DNA from: Clostridium sp.
GTDB taxonomy: Bacteria > Bacillota > Clostridia > Lachnospirales > Lachnospiraceae
Reading direction: 5' to 3'
Assembly (NCBI GenBank): GCA_023667695.1
Contig: JAMOZY010000003.1
Coordinates: 62,001-126,000, forward strand
Length of the DNA: 64,000 bases
The position numbers were made by a program, and so were the translations under genes. Under the pieces are notes generated by a model that was not told where the DNA came from, did not search any database, and saw only the letters and a program-made list of their open reading frames with translations. Shown here in pieces: positions 8,056-18,900 of the stretch. Position 1 is the first letter of the stretch; the number at the start of each line of letters is the position of its first letter.

Positions 8056-8367
8056 TTATTCCACCAGTTTTTTTAAATCTGACATTATCCGTTCCAGAAT
8101 GATTTTCTTTTCCGATAGTGCGGAATTCGGATTTTCAGGAACTTCGCTTTGTGCTCCGCTTTTTCCGGATATGATATAATCGGTTGTTGTATTATAATAG
8201 GTTCCTAAAATATCTATAATCCAGGCAGAGGGCATTCTTTTTCCCTGCTCCAGCTTACGCAGAGTATCTACGGAAATGCTCAAATCCAGCGATACCTCTT
8301 GCTGAGTCTTTTGGACTGATTCCCGAAGCAATTTCAAGCGCTTCCCACATTCAATTTTATCATACAT
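8056..8367 (-). CDS. XRE-family helix-turn-helix regulator
   Basis: The 103-residue protein has an HTH_3 domain at residues 8-65 (LKLLRESVQKTQQEVSLDLSISVDTLRKLEQGKRMP). A YYNTTTDYIISG motif after it is typical of Cro/CI-type regulators in Firmicutes elements. The C-terminal 35 residues form a helix that may dimerise. The start overlaps the end of the resolvase-like gene by 8 bases, so the two are coupled and probably act together or share autoregulation. Confidence 0.82.
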   Translation of the reverse strand: MYDKIECGKRLKLLRESVQKTQQEVSLDLSISVDTLRKLEQGKRMPSAWIIDILGTYYNTTTDYIISGKSGAQSEVPENPNSALSEKKIILERIMSDLKKLVE

Positions 8368-8743
8368 GATTAGTATTCCTCCCGTATTTCAGAGGGAGCT
8401 TTAGTTCTCCCTCATCAACTGTAATAATGCGACCGCCGATTTCAATTATTTTTCCGACTTTTGTATATGCATCAGTAACTCCAATTGAAACGGCAGCCAT
8501 ATTTGCTATCAAAATACCATCATATCTTTTTGCCTCTATTTCATGAATGATGGCATTTATTTGACGGTTTACCTCGAACTGTCCGAGCCCACCCCTATGT
8601 AAAATGCCCACGATTTCAATTCTGTTTGCTCTGGCATATTCTCTGATATATTTCAGCTGTCGACGTTCTTTTCCAGCTATCTCCTCCACTTCTCCATCTA
8701 CTGAAAGGTATACAATACACCGTAATGTGCTCTGCCGTTTCAT
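8360..8743 (-). CDS. Resolvase-like protein lacking the catalytic serine
   Basis: A 127-residue protein with the fold pattern of a serine-recombinase catalytic domain only: a first strand IVYLSVDG, a helix RQLKYIREYARANRIEIVGILHRGG, and later INAIIHEIEAKRYDGILIANMAAVSIG in place of the usual D-RxxR segment. Where recombinases have R-V-S the sequence has S-V-D, so the nucleophile and its neighbouring Arg are both missing, as are the later arginines. It is therefore probably a non-catalytic DNA-binding or regulatory derivative. Start at 8743 has GGAGTG at 8 bases. It is operonic with the following XRE gene. Confidence 0.65.
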   Translation of the reverse strand: MKRQSTLRCIVYLSVDGEVEEIAGKERRQLKYIREYARANRIEIVGILHRGGLGQFEVNRQINAIIHEIEAKRYDGILIANMAAVSIGVTDAYTKVGKIIEIGGRIITVDEGELKLPLKYGRNTNHV

Positions 8744-8844
8744 GACTTATCACTCCAATCTTCTATCAAACTAGAAATAAGTATAATTCATTAGAAATTG
8801 AAAGACAGCCACCCTTCCGTACGAGATTATCCCCCTATTTTGTA

Positions 8845-9162
8845 CTAGTCGATTTCATGGATTATTGCTCTCATAATACGATAAACCTTCTCCTTCCCTG
8901 CTTCACTCAGAGCATCTGTTTGTATGGCTAACTCATTTGCCACACTTTTCTTATTACATATCAGATAATCTAATGAAACATTAAAATAATCAGCCAGCAC
9001 TACCAATGTATCAATCCTTCCATTTGTTTTTCCCTGCTCAATTGCCCGATAGGTATCTATTTTGAGTCCTGCATCCTGTGCAACCCTCTCCTGAGAAATC
9101 CCCCGTTCTTTTCTTAATTTATAAAGGCGATTTCCTATATTGTTCAAATTATTTATATCCAT
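8845..9162 (-). CDS. XRE-family helix-turn-helix regulator
   Basis: The product is 105 residues with an HTH domain at residues 11-68 (LYKLRKERGISQERVAQDAGLKIDTYRAIEQGKTNGR). The common YFNVSLDYLICNK hinge follows, then a C-terminal helix. The start has GGAGG at 7 bases. The upstream region holds a perfect inverted repeat TTCTATA/TATAGAA at 9179-9201, placed where an autoregulatory operator would be. It may regulate the neighbouring accessory genes. Confidence 0.83.
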   Translation of the reverse strand: MDINNLNNIGNRLYKLRKERGISQERVAQDAGLKIDTYRAIEQGKTNGRIDTLVVLADYFNVSLDYLICNKKSVANELAIQTDALSEAGKEKVYRIMRAIIHEID

Positions 9163-9178
9163 GCTGTTTCCTCCAAAA

Positions 9179-9201
9179 TTCTATATTTGTTCTTTATAGA
9201 A
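9179..9201. promoter_or_regulatory. Inverted repeat, candidate operator of the XRE gene
   Basis: Seven-base half sites TTCTATA and TATAGAA are separated by nine bases, directly upstream of the ribosome binding site of the XRE gene at 8845-9162. Confidence 0.35.
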
Positions 9202-9319
9202 ATTGGATTTTCATGGATATCTGATCTTATATCCCCAACAGGCTTGTTTCACACACATTCCTTTCCGGGAGTCCGGTAATGAAACAATAGTCAGGAACCT
9301 TTTTTATCCTGTAAAATAA

Positions 9320-9380
9320 AAGGGTCTGAGGCAAGGTGCAAAAATCGATTTCGGATTAATGCCCATGTTTTCAGACCCTT
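9320..9380 (-). terminator. Terminator after agrB
   Basis: AAGGGTCTGA (9320-9329) and TCAGACCCTT (9371-9380) form a perfect ten-pair stem with a 41-base loop, 32 bases beyond the agrB stop. A/T-rich flanks are on both sides. Confidence 0.55.
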
Positions 9381-9411
9381 AAAAATTTACAATTTTGATA
9401 TATTGCTTTTG

Positions 9412-10005
9412 TCACATACTTTCAGCTTCACTATTATACCATCCTGTCTTACGGTTTATAATCATTTGCATTATCAGCGAAATTAACAAAACACTATATG
9501 TAATCACTATGATATTCCGAACTCTGTATATAAAAAGTGAAACTGATAGTTCAATCACTAAAATTACGATACAGTTTCGTTTGAATCGCGATTTTTCTCT
9601 TGCTGCAATTGGTTTATGCTTTGTAGGCACAGGGACCAGAATCATAAGCACTAACGCAAGCAAAATTTCCAACAGAACAACAAGCCAAGAATTTATTTCC
9701 AGTATCATCATTGCTTCTGCTTTTATAACCAATATCAAAACAGCATTCGATACTATCAGACACTGCCAGCTTTTTTCTGCATGCCATCCACCGCAAAAAA
9801 TTCTCAGCGGGATATACAACAACCAGAAAATCATAATTGTATCTATCGCTTTGAAGACCAGACCAATTATAATTCCAACAAAGATATTCAATAAGGTTTC
9901 TAACACAAGCGTATAACCATACCTATATATGCCCCTATCTTCATCTTTTAATAACCCTGCTTTAATTTGTGTTTCCACAATTACACTTGTTATCCTGTCA
10001 ATCAT
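9412..10005 (-). CDS. agrB: AgrB-family membrane peptidase
   Basis: The 197-residue polytopic protein matches AgrB, the cysteine endopeptidase that cuts and cyclises AgrD into a thiolactone peptide. The active-site layout is visible: RIFCGGWHAEKSWQC near residues 70-85, with His and Cys seven residues apart, exactly as in AgrB proteins. About five or six hydrophobic segments flank it, and a KHKPI motif follows the fourth. The N-terminal amphipathic helix (residues 1-30) is also typical. The ATG at 10005 overlaps the agrD stop (ATGA), so the two genes are translationally coupled. This fixes the order agrD-agrB. Confidence 0.93.
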   Translation of the reverse strand: MIDRITSVIVETQIKAGLLKDEDRGIYRYGYTLVLETLLNIFVGIIIGLVFKAIDTIMIFWLLYIPLRIFCGGWHAEKSWQCLIVSNAVLILVIKAEAMMILEINSWLVVLLEILLALVLMILVPVPTKHKPIAAREKSRFKRNCIVILVIELSVSLFIYRVRNIIVITYSVLLISLIMQMIINRKTGWYNSEAESM

Positions 10006-10133
10006 TGTTTTTTATATTTTTCTGCTTCCTTTGGAAATTCTGGTTGATGAAATATCCATGTACAAGCAGAATTTGCACTCTGAATTACCATTGCAAGTGT
10101 CAAATTGTTTATTGTCGTTATCAGCCTTTTCAT
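10002..10133 (-). CDS. agrD: AgrD-like autoinducing peptide precursor
   Basis: A 43-codon gene with a strong AAGGAGG site starts at the ATG at 10133 and ends overlapping agrB. The product has the AgrD plan: an amphipathic, hydrophobic leader (residues 1-20), then a short core with Cys24 (residues 21-28, NSACTWIF), then a proline-containing acidic/basic tail (QPEFPKEAEKY). In Staphylococcus AgrD the ring is Cys plus four residues followed by a tail with a conserved P-K-E. Placed on that plan the ring would be Cys24-Phe28 (CTWIF), released after Phe28. Ring size and exocyclic tail are inferences. The gene is too small for ordinary gene callers. Confidence 0.88.
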   Translation of the reverse strand: MKRLITTINNLTLAMVIQSANSACTWIFHQPEFPKEAEKYKKQ

Positions 10134-10271
10134 TTAGTCTTACCTCCTTGAAATTCTATTTTCGCTTAGATTTTATCTCATTCGTCAGTGGACATCAATT
10201 AATCTGTCGGTTTTTGCAAATAGATATGCAGTTTTTGTAATTTTCTGTTAAAAATTGCATTTTATATATAA

Positions 10272-10346
10272 CCATTGGTTATTATTAGTAAGTGTATAAT
10301 TCTCTGTCCGAAACCTATACTATCAGTAGTTAATAATAACTAATGG
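10272..10346. promoter_or_regulatory. Divergent agr promoter region with long inverted repeat
   Basis: Half sites CCATTGGTTATTATTA (10272-10287) and TAATAATAACTAATGG (10331-10346) match at 15 of 16 positions, with 43 bases between their inner ends. The right half overlaps the approach to the ribosome binding site of the XRE gene. The repeat sits between agrDB and the plus-strand regulator genes, so it is a candidate operator for the XRE protein or the LytTR regulator. The remainder of the 222-base gap is AT-rich and presumably carries both promoters. Confidence 0.45.
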
Positions 10347-10355
10347 AGGCTGGTT

Positions 10356-10676
10356 ATGGACTTAAAAGCAATCGGTAAACGAATTAAAGAAAAGCGTCTG
10401 GAACGCTCATGGAGTCAGGAAAACCTTTCCGAAAAGGTAGGATTAAGTCCTGTATATATTGGTATGATTGAACGCGGTGAAAAACAACCGAAACTTGAAA
10501 CCTTTATACGGATTGCCAATGCTTTAAATGTATCCGCTGATGAAATCTTAGCAGATGTTTTAATTCAGGGCTATAAAATCAAAGTCTCCAAATATACGGA
10601 GCAAATTGCTTCTCTGAGCGAAGCCGAGCAAAAACGATTATTTAATGTAATTGAAGCCTTTCTTAACACAAAATAA
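10356..10676 (+). CDS. XRE-family regulator of the agr-like locus
   Basis: A 106-residue protein: an HTH_3 domain in residues 8-63 (IGKRIKEKRLERSWSQENLSEKVGLSPVYIGMIERGEKQP) is followed by a C-terminal helix. The ribosome binding site is GGAGG at 7 bases. It is the first gene of the plus-strand unit with the response regulator (43 bases later) and the sensor kinase. A dedicated XRE regulator is not part of the classical staphylococcal agr operon but is common in clostridial versions. It probably controls the divergent region that contains the long inverted repeat. Confidence 0.83.
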   Translation: MDLKAIGKRIKEKRLERSWSQENLSEKVGLSPVYIGMIERGEKQPKLETFIRIANALNVSADEILADVLIQGYKIKVSKYTEQIASLSEAEQKRLFNVIEAFLNTK

Positions 10677-10718
10677 TATTTTTTATAAATTACAGGGGAG
10701 AAATCAAGGGGAGAAACT

Positions 10719-11465
10719 ATGTATTATATTGCAATATGCGACGATGATATACATTTTATCGACTATATGAAAAACTTATTATTGGAAGCGGGAATTTCTA
10801 AAAATTCCTGTATGTATTTTGAATTCCAGTCTGGAAAAGATTTTATCCATGCATTTGATAACATACCCCGCATCGATCTACTGATTCTTGATATTCAAAT
10901 GCCGGAATTGGACGGAAATGAAATAGCAAAACAATTCAGATATCACTTCCCTGATTCGGTACTTGTATTTTGTTCCGGTGTTTACCAACCGACAGTAAAA
11001 TCATTTGAGCCAAACCCATTCCGTTATCTGCTGAAAGAATATACAAGTTCTCAATTGCTTAAAGAATTAAAGATAATTCTGCGTGAAGTGGATGCAAAAA
11101 AAGTGGAGCCAAGCATTCTCGGCAGCTGGTATCATTACTCTGTTTCTTTCAAGCCTGTGGATATTCTTTATATCTCCAACGAACGTAATGGTCGAAGCAG
11201 ATTACATATCAATCCGAAGAGCAAATATTTTTCTGAAGGGCAAAAAATAACCAGCAAGGAAAAGGTAAACACTTTATATCAACTGCTAAAGGATTATGGT
11301 TTTGCATATGCACATAACAGTTATATCGTAAATATGCGCTATATAAAATGGACTGCACCAACCGAATTAGAATTAACAGACGGAACATTGCTGTCAATCG
11401 CTCGCTCCAAAGAGAAGGAACTGCGTCTGACCTTTGCCGCATATATTGCAAAAAAATACGAATAA
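10719..11465 (+). CDS. AgrA-like LytTR response regulator
   Basis: The 248-residue protein has a receiver domain (residues 1-125) with the acidic pair in ICDDD at the N-terminus, the phospho-acceptor Asp58 in LLILDIQMPELDG, and the conserved K in RYLLKEY near 108. A LytTR DNA-binding domain lies in residues 140-245 (DILYISNERNGRSRLHI, ending TDGTLLSIARSKEKELR). It should be phosphorylated by the kinase that follows and bind direct-repeat sites upstream of target genes. The start is preceded by GGGGAGAAACT. Its gene is followed after 10 bases by the kinase start. Confidence 0.9.
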   Translation: MYYIAICDDDIHFIDYMKNLLLEAGISKNSCMYFEFQSGKDFIHAFDNIPRIDLLILDIQMPELDGNEIAKQFRYHFPDSVLVFCSGVYQPTVKSFEPNPFRYLLKEYTSSQLLKELKIILREVDAKKVEPSILGSWYHYSVSFKPVDILYISNERNGRSRLHINPKSKYFSEGQKITSKEKVNTLYQLLKDYGFAYAHNSYIVNMRYIKWTAPTELELTDGTLLSIARSKEKELRLTFAAYIAKKYE

Positions 11466-11475
11466 GGAGTTTTTC

Positions 11476-12804
11476 ATGTTAAATAATATCATTGCCCTGA
11501 TTGTCTGCTTGACAGAACTATATATCTGTTATGATTTTTTTAATGCCTTTTTATCAAAGAGGACTGGCTTTTCAAGTCACGGGTATATGATTGTCCTGAC
11601 TGTCTGTGTTGGAACATTTCATTTTTATATTAATTCATTTCATCTGACCTTCCTTAACATGATTGCATTCCCATTGATTTTCTTTACTTATATAACAATC
11701 ATTTTTCAGGGTTTATTAAAGGAAAAACTGATATACCTGACATTTCTTTGTACGATATTTTACGGTTGTGATTTTCTGTTTGCTATTTTGTTAAGCATTC
11801 CATCATATGTTACAAACACCCGCAGTGTAATAGATTTATCATCCATTCCCTGGTATGTATTTGCACTGGTACTGTTAAAATATCTTGTTTGCACGATTTT
11901 TAAACAGTTTTCAAGCAAATCGCAAATTCACATAGAGCATAAAATCTTTTTCTATTATCTTTGTATTCCCGTCTCAAGCTTTGGCATTATGCTTCTGGTG
12001 TACTATTCCGGCATTGGATTTGAAGAGAAGCAGCATATTAAAATTATGCTTTCCGCATACTTTGCCATCATGCAGCTCGGCAATTTCCTTATCTTCAATG
12101 CCTTCCAAAAATATTCAGAAGAATTATACAGGAATATGCAGCAGCGTCTGATTATTTCCGACCAAAAGATGAAGCTGGAGCATTATACGCAGATGCAAAC
12201 GCAGAATACCAACCATCAGGAATTTATCCATAACACCAGCCATTATATTAAAACTATCGGCACTCTTCTATCGGAAGGAAAATCACAAGAAGTCATGAAT
12301 ATTCTTGAAGCACTGAATATTGAATTGGCATCTCATGTGACCACCCTGTATTCGGATAACAGTATATTAAATTCTATTTTATCTGAAAAACAAATGCTCG
12401 CCCTTAAAAATGATATTATCATGGATATTTACATCGAACCAGGCTTCAGCATGAATGGCGTTTCTGATTTGGATATTATTACCATGTTTGGCAACCTGAT
12501 TGACAATGCATTAGAAGCTGCTATTTTATGTACAGACAGGCGGTTTGTACATATTCGTATGTTCACTCAAAACGAAGGAAATATCCTTGCCATCAAAATA
12601 TCAAACAGTTATGCCAAAGCACCTTCGCGAATCGGAAAAGGCTTTCAATCAACAAAAACAGATGCAGGAATACATGGTGTCGGCTTAAAAAGTGTAAACC
12701 ACACCGCAGAAAGGAACGGCGGTTATCTGGAATGTTTTGTTGAGGATGCAAGGTTTGTCGCCGTACTGTTGCTGCCACAAAGTATTGAAACTCGAAATTT
12801 ATAG
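11476..12804 (+). CDS. AgrC-like GHKL sensor histidine kinase
   Basis: The 442-residue membrane kinase starts at the ATG at 11476, which has an AGGAG site 6 bases upstream; an earlier in-frame ATG at 11434 overlaps the regulator gene. Residues 1-200 contain six hydrophobic segments, the peptide-sensing domain. A dimerisation segment follows with HQEFIHNTSHYIKTI, which holds the candidate phospho-His. The GHKL ATPase domain covers about residues 315-435, with the N-box FGNLIDNALEAA and the G-box GIHGVGLKSV. This is the HPK10/AgrC type. It presumably senses the peptide from agrD and phosphorylates the regulator upstream. Confidence 0.9.
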   Translation: MLNNIIALIVCLTELYICYDFFNAFLSKRTGFSSHGYMIVLTVCVGTFHFYINSFHLTFLNMIAFPLIFFTYITIIFQGLLKEKLIYLTFLCTIFYGCDFLFAILLSIPSYVTNTRSVIDLSSIPWYVFALVLLKYLVCTIFKQFSSKSQIHIEHKIFFYYLCIPVSSFGIMLLVYYSGIGFEEKQHIKIMLSAYFAIMQLGNFLIFNAFQKYSEELYRNMQQRLIISDQKMKLEHYTQMQTQNTNHQEFIHNTSHYIKTIGTLLSEGKSQEVMNILEALNIELASHVTTLYSDNSILNSILSEKQMLALKNDIIMDIYIEPGFSMNGVSDLDIITMFGNLIDNALEAAILCTDRRFVHIRMFTQNEGNILAIKISNSYAKAPSRIGKGFQSTKTDAGIHGVGLKSVNHTAERNGGYLECFVEDARFVAVLLLPQSIETRNL

Positions 12805-12824
12805 TAAAATCGCTTTTACGTTTT

Positions 12825-12858
12825 AGGGCGGTACGGATTCAAACATCCATACCGCCCT
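12825..12858. terminator. Convergent terminator between agrC-like gene and adhesin
   Basis: AGGGCGGTA-C-GGAT pairs with ATCC-A-TACCGCCCT around a short loop, with T-rich tracts on both sides. It serves the plus-strand agr unit and the minus-strand adhesin gene. Confidence 0.75.
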
Positions 12859-12910
12859 TATTTAGTATTCGGTCAAGGTCCCGACCATCATCGTCTGTCT
12901 TTTCTATTCC

Positions 12911-15900
12911 TTATACTTCTCTCCGTTTCCTCCTTCCCGCAAAAAACATTCCGCAGCCTGCCAGCAGCGACAGCACTGCAATTAAAATTACAACCTTAAA
13001 CGGCGTTTCGTCACCTGTTTTCGGATGACGTTCTGCCGTCACGGAAACCGTCTGGTCCGCATCATTCAAATCCGCATGCTCCGTTACAAGTTCCCCTGTC
13101 GCCTTCAGGTACAGGCTCTCAAATACTACAAGCTCCTTCCCCTTCAGACCATCTGCTGCAAAGGTAAATTCCATTTCGATACTACCGTCGGACACCTCAG
13201 GCGTAAATTCCTTCTCTGCCCGCACTTCCTGTCCGTTTACCAAAAGCGGTTTTCCTGTAGTTTTATCCATCAGTACACCCTTTACAACATAAGTTTCACC
13301 CGATGCAAGATTTGTAAAGCTTACCGTATCCACAACCGTAACGATTCCTTCCGTCACAAGCCTCTTGTCACCGTCCGCCTTATCCCTTGCCGTCGTTTTG
13401 ATTTCAGGGAAATAAACCGACTGGTCATGGTCGTTTATGTCCGCATGGACTGCCACTTCTTTCCCATTGTAATAAACGGTCTCAAATACGACTATGGTTG
13501 TTCCCTTCAACGCGGATGCATCAAACGTAAAACTGAGTGTAATCTCACCGTATGATTTTTCCGCAGTAAAAGACTGTTCCACACGAAGTTCCCTTCCGTT
13601 TACAAGAAGCGGTTTTCCCGTCGTTTTGTCCATCAGCACACCCTGAAGCTTATAATCCTTACCTGCCAGAAGCCCGCTGTAGGTTACCGTATCCGTAATC
13701 GTGACCGTTCCTCCTGCTGAGGTGTGCATTCCTGTTGCCTCATCCTTTGCAGTTGTCCTTATCTTTCCAAAGGTAATCGTCTGGTCCTTATCGTCCAAAT
13801 CCTTATGCTCTGCCACAAGACCGCCCTTACAGTAAAGTTCTTCAAATACAACCGTCTCCATGCCTTCCAGTCCACATGCCGATGCATTAAAGGTAAAGGT
13901 TACAGTTACGCTGCCTGATACTGTCCGCCTTTTCATCTCTCCGATTTCCGTCTCGGTCACATTGCCATTTTCGTCAATGGAAATGGCACTTCCGACTGTC
14001 GGCATTCCCGTATTAAATGTTGTTTCTGCCGTAATGACTTTTCCTTCTGCATCTTTTACCGGCTCTCCCGTCTTTTTGTTCATCAGGGTGCCCTTTACGG
14101 TGTAGATTCTGTCTGCCAAAAGATTTTCATAGCTTATCGTGTCAACCAGCGTCACATTTTCGTCCGCATTTGCCACATGATCCCTTGTCTCGGAGTCCAG
14201 TGCATTCGTATGAATTTCAGGAAAATCAACTCTCTGGTCTTCATCTTCAATGTCGGCATGTATCGCCACCTTTTTTCCTTCATACGTGCATTCCTCAAAT
14301 GCCACCACATGGGTGCCCGCAAGTGCAGAAGCATCCAGTGTAAATTCAATGTCTATGATTCCATCCGTCTTGTCAGGGATAAAGGTTTTTGATACGGTTA
14401 CCTTCTTCCCGTTAATTAACAGCGGCTGTGCTGCTTCTGTCTGCTCTGTTCCGTCTGTCTCAGGTTCCATCATCAGCGTTCCTGTCATGGTGTACTTTTT
14501 GCCCGGAACCAGTCCGCTGTAAGCCACATGGTCCACGATTGTTGTTTTCCCGCCCGCATTTGCCATATGGTCTTCTGTCTCTTTTCCAAGTAGCGTAGTG
14601 GCAATCTCAGGGATTGTCACGGTCTGCTCCACGTCGTTTATATCTTCGTGGATGCCAATGATAATGTCTCTTTTTTCTCCTTCCATTTCTTTCTCGTAAT
14701 ATAATCTTTCAAATGCTACAAGTGCATTTTTCTTTTCAAGTCCTACTGCAATACCGTCAAAGACGAAGGTTACCTCGACAGTTCCGTTCGACTTCTCCGC
14801 CGTAAATGTGGTTTCTGCAGTTACCGCCTCTCCGTTTACGGTCACAGGCTTTCCCGTTGCTTTGTTCATCAGGGTACCCTCTAAGCGGTAGGTCTTTCCC
14901 TGTACAAGGTTGGTGTAGCTTACGGTATCAACCAGTATGATTTCCTCATCCAAAAACGTATTCTGTATGCCAGTGTCCGCATCCCTGAGACTTGTTTTCA
15001 GGCTTGGGAAGTATATGGTCTGCCCCTTGTCGTTTTTGTCCTTATGATTCGCCAGTTCAATGTCGTCTATCAAAAGTGTTTCGTAGCATACCGTAACTGC
15101 TCCCTCTAATTCTGCGTCAATGGCATCAAAGGTAAATGCCACATCAACGCTGCCCGAAAAGTCCTCTGGTATGAATGTGGTTTCTGCCGTTATTTTTGTT
15201 CCTTTTGATATCGTAATCGGCTCGCCTGTCTTTTGGCTGATGAGTTCTCCCCGCAGCTTATATTCGTACCCCGGCATAAGGTTTTCATATATAACGGTAT
15301 CCACAATGGTAACACTGTCATCCGCACATGCACGGTCCTCATCCGTTTCAGAGTCCTTTGCCTGCGTGCCGATAACCGGATAGAAAATGGTCTGTTCGGC
15401 ATCATCTAAGTTTACATGTGATGCATAGTTTCGATTGTTCCAATAAAGACGCTCATATACAACCGTAGCATTCCCTTCCATACCCGTGGCATCAACGGAA
15501 TCAAAGACAATCTCTAATTCTCCGTCTGCCTGCTCCGGTACAAAATACCGTATTTCTTTAATTGGTTCCCCGTTTTCATCCAGCAGTTCTTCACCGCTGT
15601 CCCTATCCATGAGGGTTCCTTCCAAACGGTATTCATAGGTCGGGATTAATCCCGTATAGCTGACTTTGTCATGGATTACCACATTTTCTTCCGCAGGTGA
15701 TACATTGTAGCCTGTCTTTTCTGTCCATGCGGCGGTATCTATGCTCGGGAAGGTTCCTGTCTGGTTGGTATCTGTAAGGTCCGTATGTCTGACTACTTCC
15801 CCATCTCTCCGTGTCATTGCACCTGTCAGATTTAAGCTTCCGTTTTCATACAGGGGTGCCGTGTTATTCCCCTCAAACAGGTAGGCAAAAATAACATAGG

Positions 15901-18900
15901 TTTCACCTGCCAGATTCCTGCCGTCAAAATGGTAGGTTACATCCACGGTTCCACATTTTTCTTTTTCATTGGTTTCATAGTCGCTGTCCACGGTAAAGGT
16001 TGTCTGTGCTACAATTGGATTTCCATTGTTATCAAGCAGCGGTTTTGCATTTTCTTCATCTGCTGAAGTGCTTTGATTCATAAGAATGCCCTTTACCGTG
16101 TAGGTCTCTCCTGCGGTGAGGAACTGATAAGATACCGTGTCCACAATCGTAACGTCTGCCTCTGCCACAGATAAATGACCTTCTGTCTTTGTGTCTCTGG
16201 CATATGTGGTAATCTGCGGCTCCATGATATCGGTGATGATGCCGATATTTTTAATCTTATCGTCATATTCCTCACTTATGACTGCTTCCACGATCAGTTC
16301 AAGCTGTTTTCCCTGATTTTTGCTGCATGAGAGTTCTTCAATGATATAGGTATCATATGGCAGAGCAGATTTGGTATCGTCAATCAGGTTTGTATCCCAT
16401 TTGCTTTTGTCTGCCGTTCCGTAAAACCAGATGCCTGTTTCCACGCAGTCATCATAGCTTGTCAGGTCTTGTGACAAATATTTATCATTGCCGTTTGTAT
16501 TCTCCGTATGCTTGATATGAGAGCTGTTGGAGGAGTAGTAACCTGCACTGTCTGTCACGACGATGTGGCTTTCTCTCGTGGTCGTCGATGTGATTCTGAA
16601 TGGTATATTTCCCATTTCTTTTCTTGTATCGAAGTCCAGCTTGGTAAATGCTAAATCTCCACGGACAAGAGGTTCATATACGGAGATGGCTGTAGTAGTT
16701 AATGGGTTGCCAGTGATGATGGCACCTTGAATCTTGTCGCCGACGTAGAGGGAGGCACCCTTAATTGCTGTGGCATTTTCCCTTACCTGACCGATAAATA
16801 TGCCATTGTCAATTTTTCCATTGGCATCAAACATAGCTCCTCCATCTGTTAAAATTTTATAGCCTTCAGGAGCTTGTATTTCCCTAATGGTTACTGTCCC
16901 AAGAGGAAGCACAGTATTATTCTCCTGATAATATAAATCATCACCTGACACAAAATGTTCTTTATCTAGTGCCGTTGCAATATTTCCAGTATCTCTATCA
17001 AAAATCGTTTTAATAACCCACGTTCTTGTGGCTTCTTGTGGTAATTGATTAGTATTACTGTAATATCCATCATAATACTTTACTTCAAACAAAGCACCTT
17101 CCAGAGATGCACCACCAAGAGCAGATTTCTCATTCGTCTCCTCATCCCATTTTACTAACATAATATTTATCGGGTCATCCACTGGCACTTCCTTACAAGT
17201 CACAGGATAGATTTCATCTGCTTTTTCCAAAGTAACCTCATGCATAGTTGTCGTTGTTCCCACATTACAGGTATCTAACTGATAACCCTTTGATGCCTTA
17301 GTTTCCTTCACATAATAGGTGTCGAACGGAAACTCCAGTACAGGTAGTTCCCCATCTGCATTGGTTTTCAGATTTTCCGCCTTTGCCGTTTTTATGATTT
17401 TTCCTGATGCATCCTTTTCCGTGATATACTCTGCAACAATAAGGTCGCCTCTGTCCATTTTGTAGATGGTATATTCCGCACCTTCCAGCGAGTAGCATCC
17501 ATTGTCCCTCGTCATGTCGGGATTACTGCTCTCCTTCGTCACCCATACACTTGCCGTCTCAATATAATCCTGCTCATTTACCTCCGTATTGCTGTCATAA
17601 TTTACGGTTACAAACTGTGACTCATGACTTATCCGATAAGAACCGTCCGTTGGAGGCTTTATCTCGGTCACTGTATAATTGCCTGGAAGCAACGTCAGTG
17701 TTTCTTTTCCTGCATCATCAGCATTATACATGGTTGCCGTGACCGTATTTCCTTCTGCATCTTCCGCTGAAGCAACCACCTTCCCTTTACCCTCGGAATC
17801 CGTTTCAAAGAGACCGACTGTGATATTGTCTCCTCCGGTAACTTTGTATACGGCTCCTTCCAGATTGTAGTATTGCCTATGGCTGTCGCTCTCTGTGATA
17901 CTCGGTTCCCCGCTTTCCTTCGTTAAGGACATTGTCCCATATTCTTTGTAGCGGTATATGGCAAATCCGCTTGCGGACTTATTGCCTGTCCCGCTTCTGG
18001 TAAACAGCCAACTGACAGGGGTTTTATCTGTGCTGCCGACGCTTTCATTTAAGGCATTACAGATGTTTGGGACACTGTTTGTCCAAGTGTCTCCCATGAT
18101 TGCGGCATGTGTTCGATTTTCCGAACCGTAAAAGATGATGATGTCGCCCGCTTTAATATCACCTGAATTAACAAGTTCAATAAATGTATTCTCTGCATTT
18201 GCTACTGCAACACTGCTTTCCGTACTTGTTGCCCCCTTGGCTCCATCAATCGTATCATATGACGTACAGCCGGTACCTGACGCATTTCCTGCCATGTTGT
18301 AGATCCTGTCAAACTTGTCACTCACTTCAAGAAAACCATCCTGAAGCCCTCCAACGGCCGGTGTATGTGCATTGCTTACTCCTGTTTCTTTTAATCCCTC
18401 ATGTATAACTCTTGAGGTCCAGCCTGCACAGGACCAGTTGCTGGTGGCATTATATCCTCCGTCACCATATCCATTGGGTCCTGAAATGAGCATTCCTTTG
18501 GTCTGAATATAATCCTTCATTTTCTGCCAATAAGAGTTCACCTGAATTTCAACATTTGCATAGGTCTGCAGTTGTGTTTCCATGATTTCCGCTTCCTGAA
18601 GTATCGCTTCCGTTACTCCTACTTCCTCTTTCATGCTCCAGAATATCAGGTCATATTCATTTTCTGTTGCCGTATCGCTGAGCAGAAAGACCTGAAAGTT
18701 TTTCATCGGGTCAGGAAGCGTGCTGATACATGCTTTCAGGCTTTCAACTGCCTGTGTCTCCTCTTCCGTCAGCTCCCTATGCCTGTTGCAATGATATATT
18801 TCCTCAGCGTAGCCTGAAAGCAGCAGATGGGATATGCCTGCCCGTTCTTCTTCCGTTACCGCATTACAGGACAGGAATTTTTCTTCCATGTCAGTCTGCA

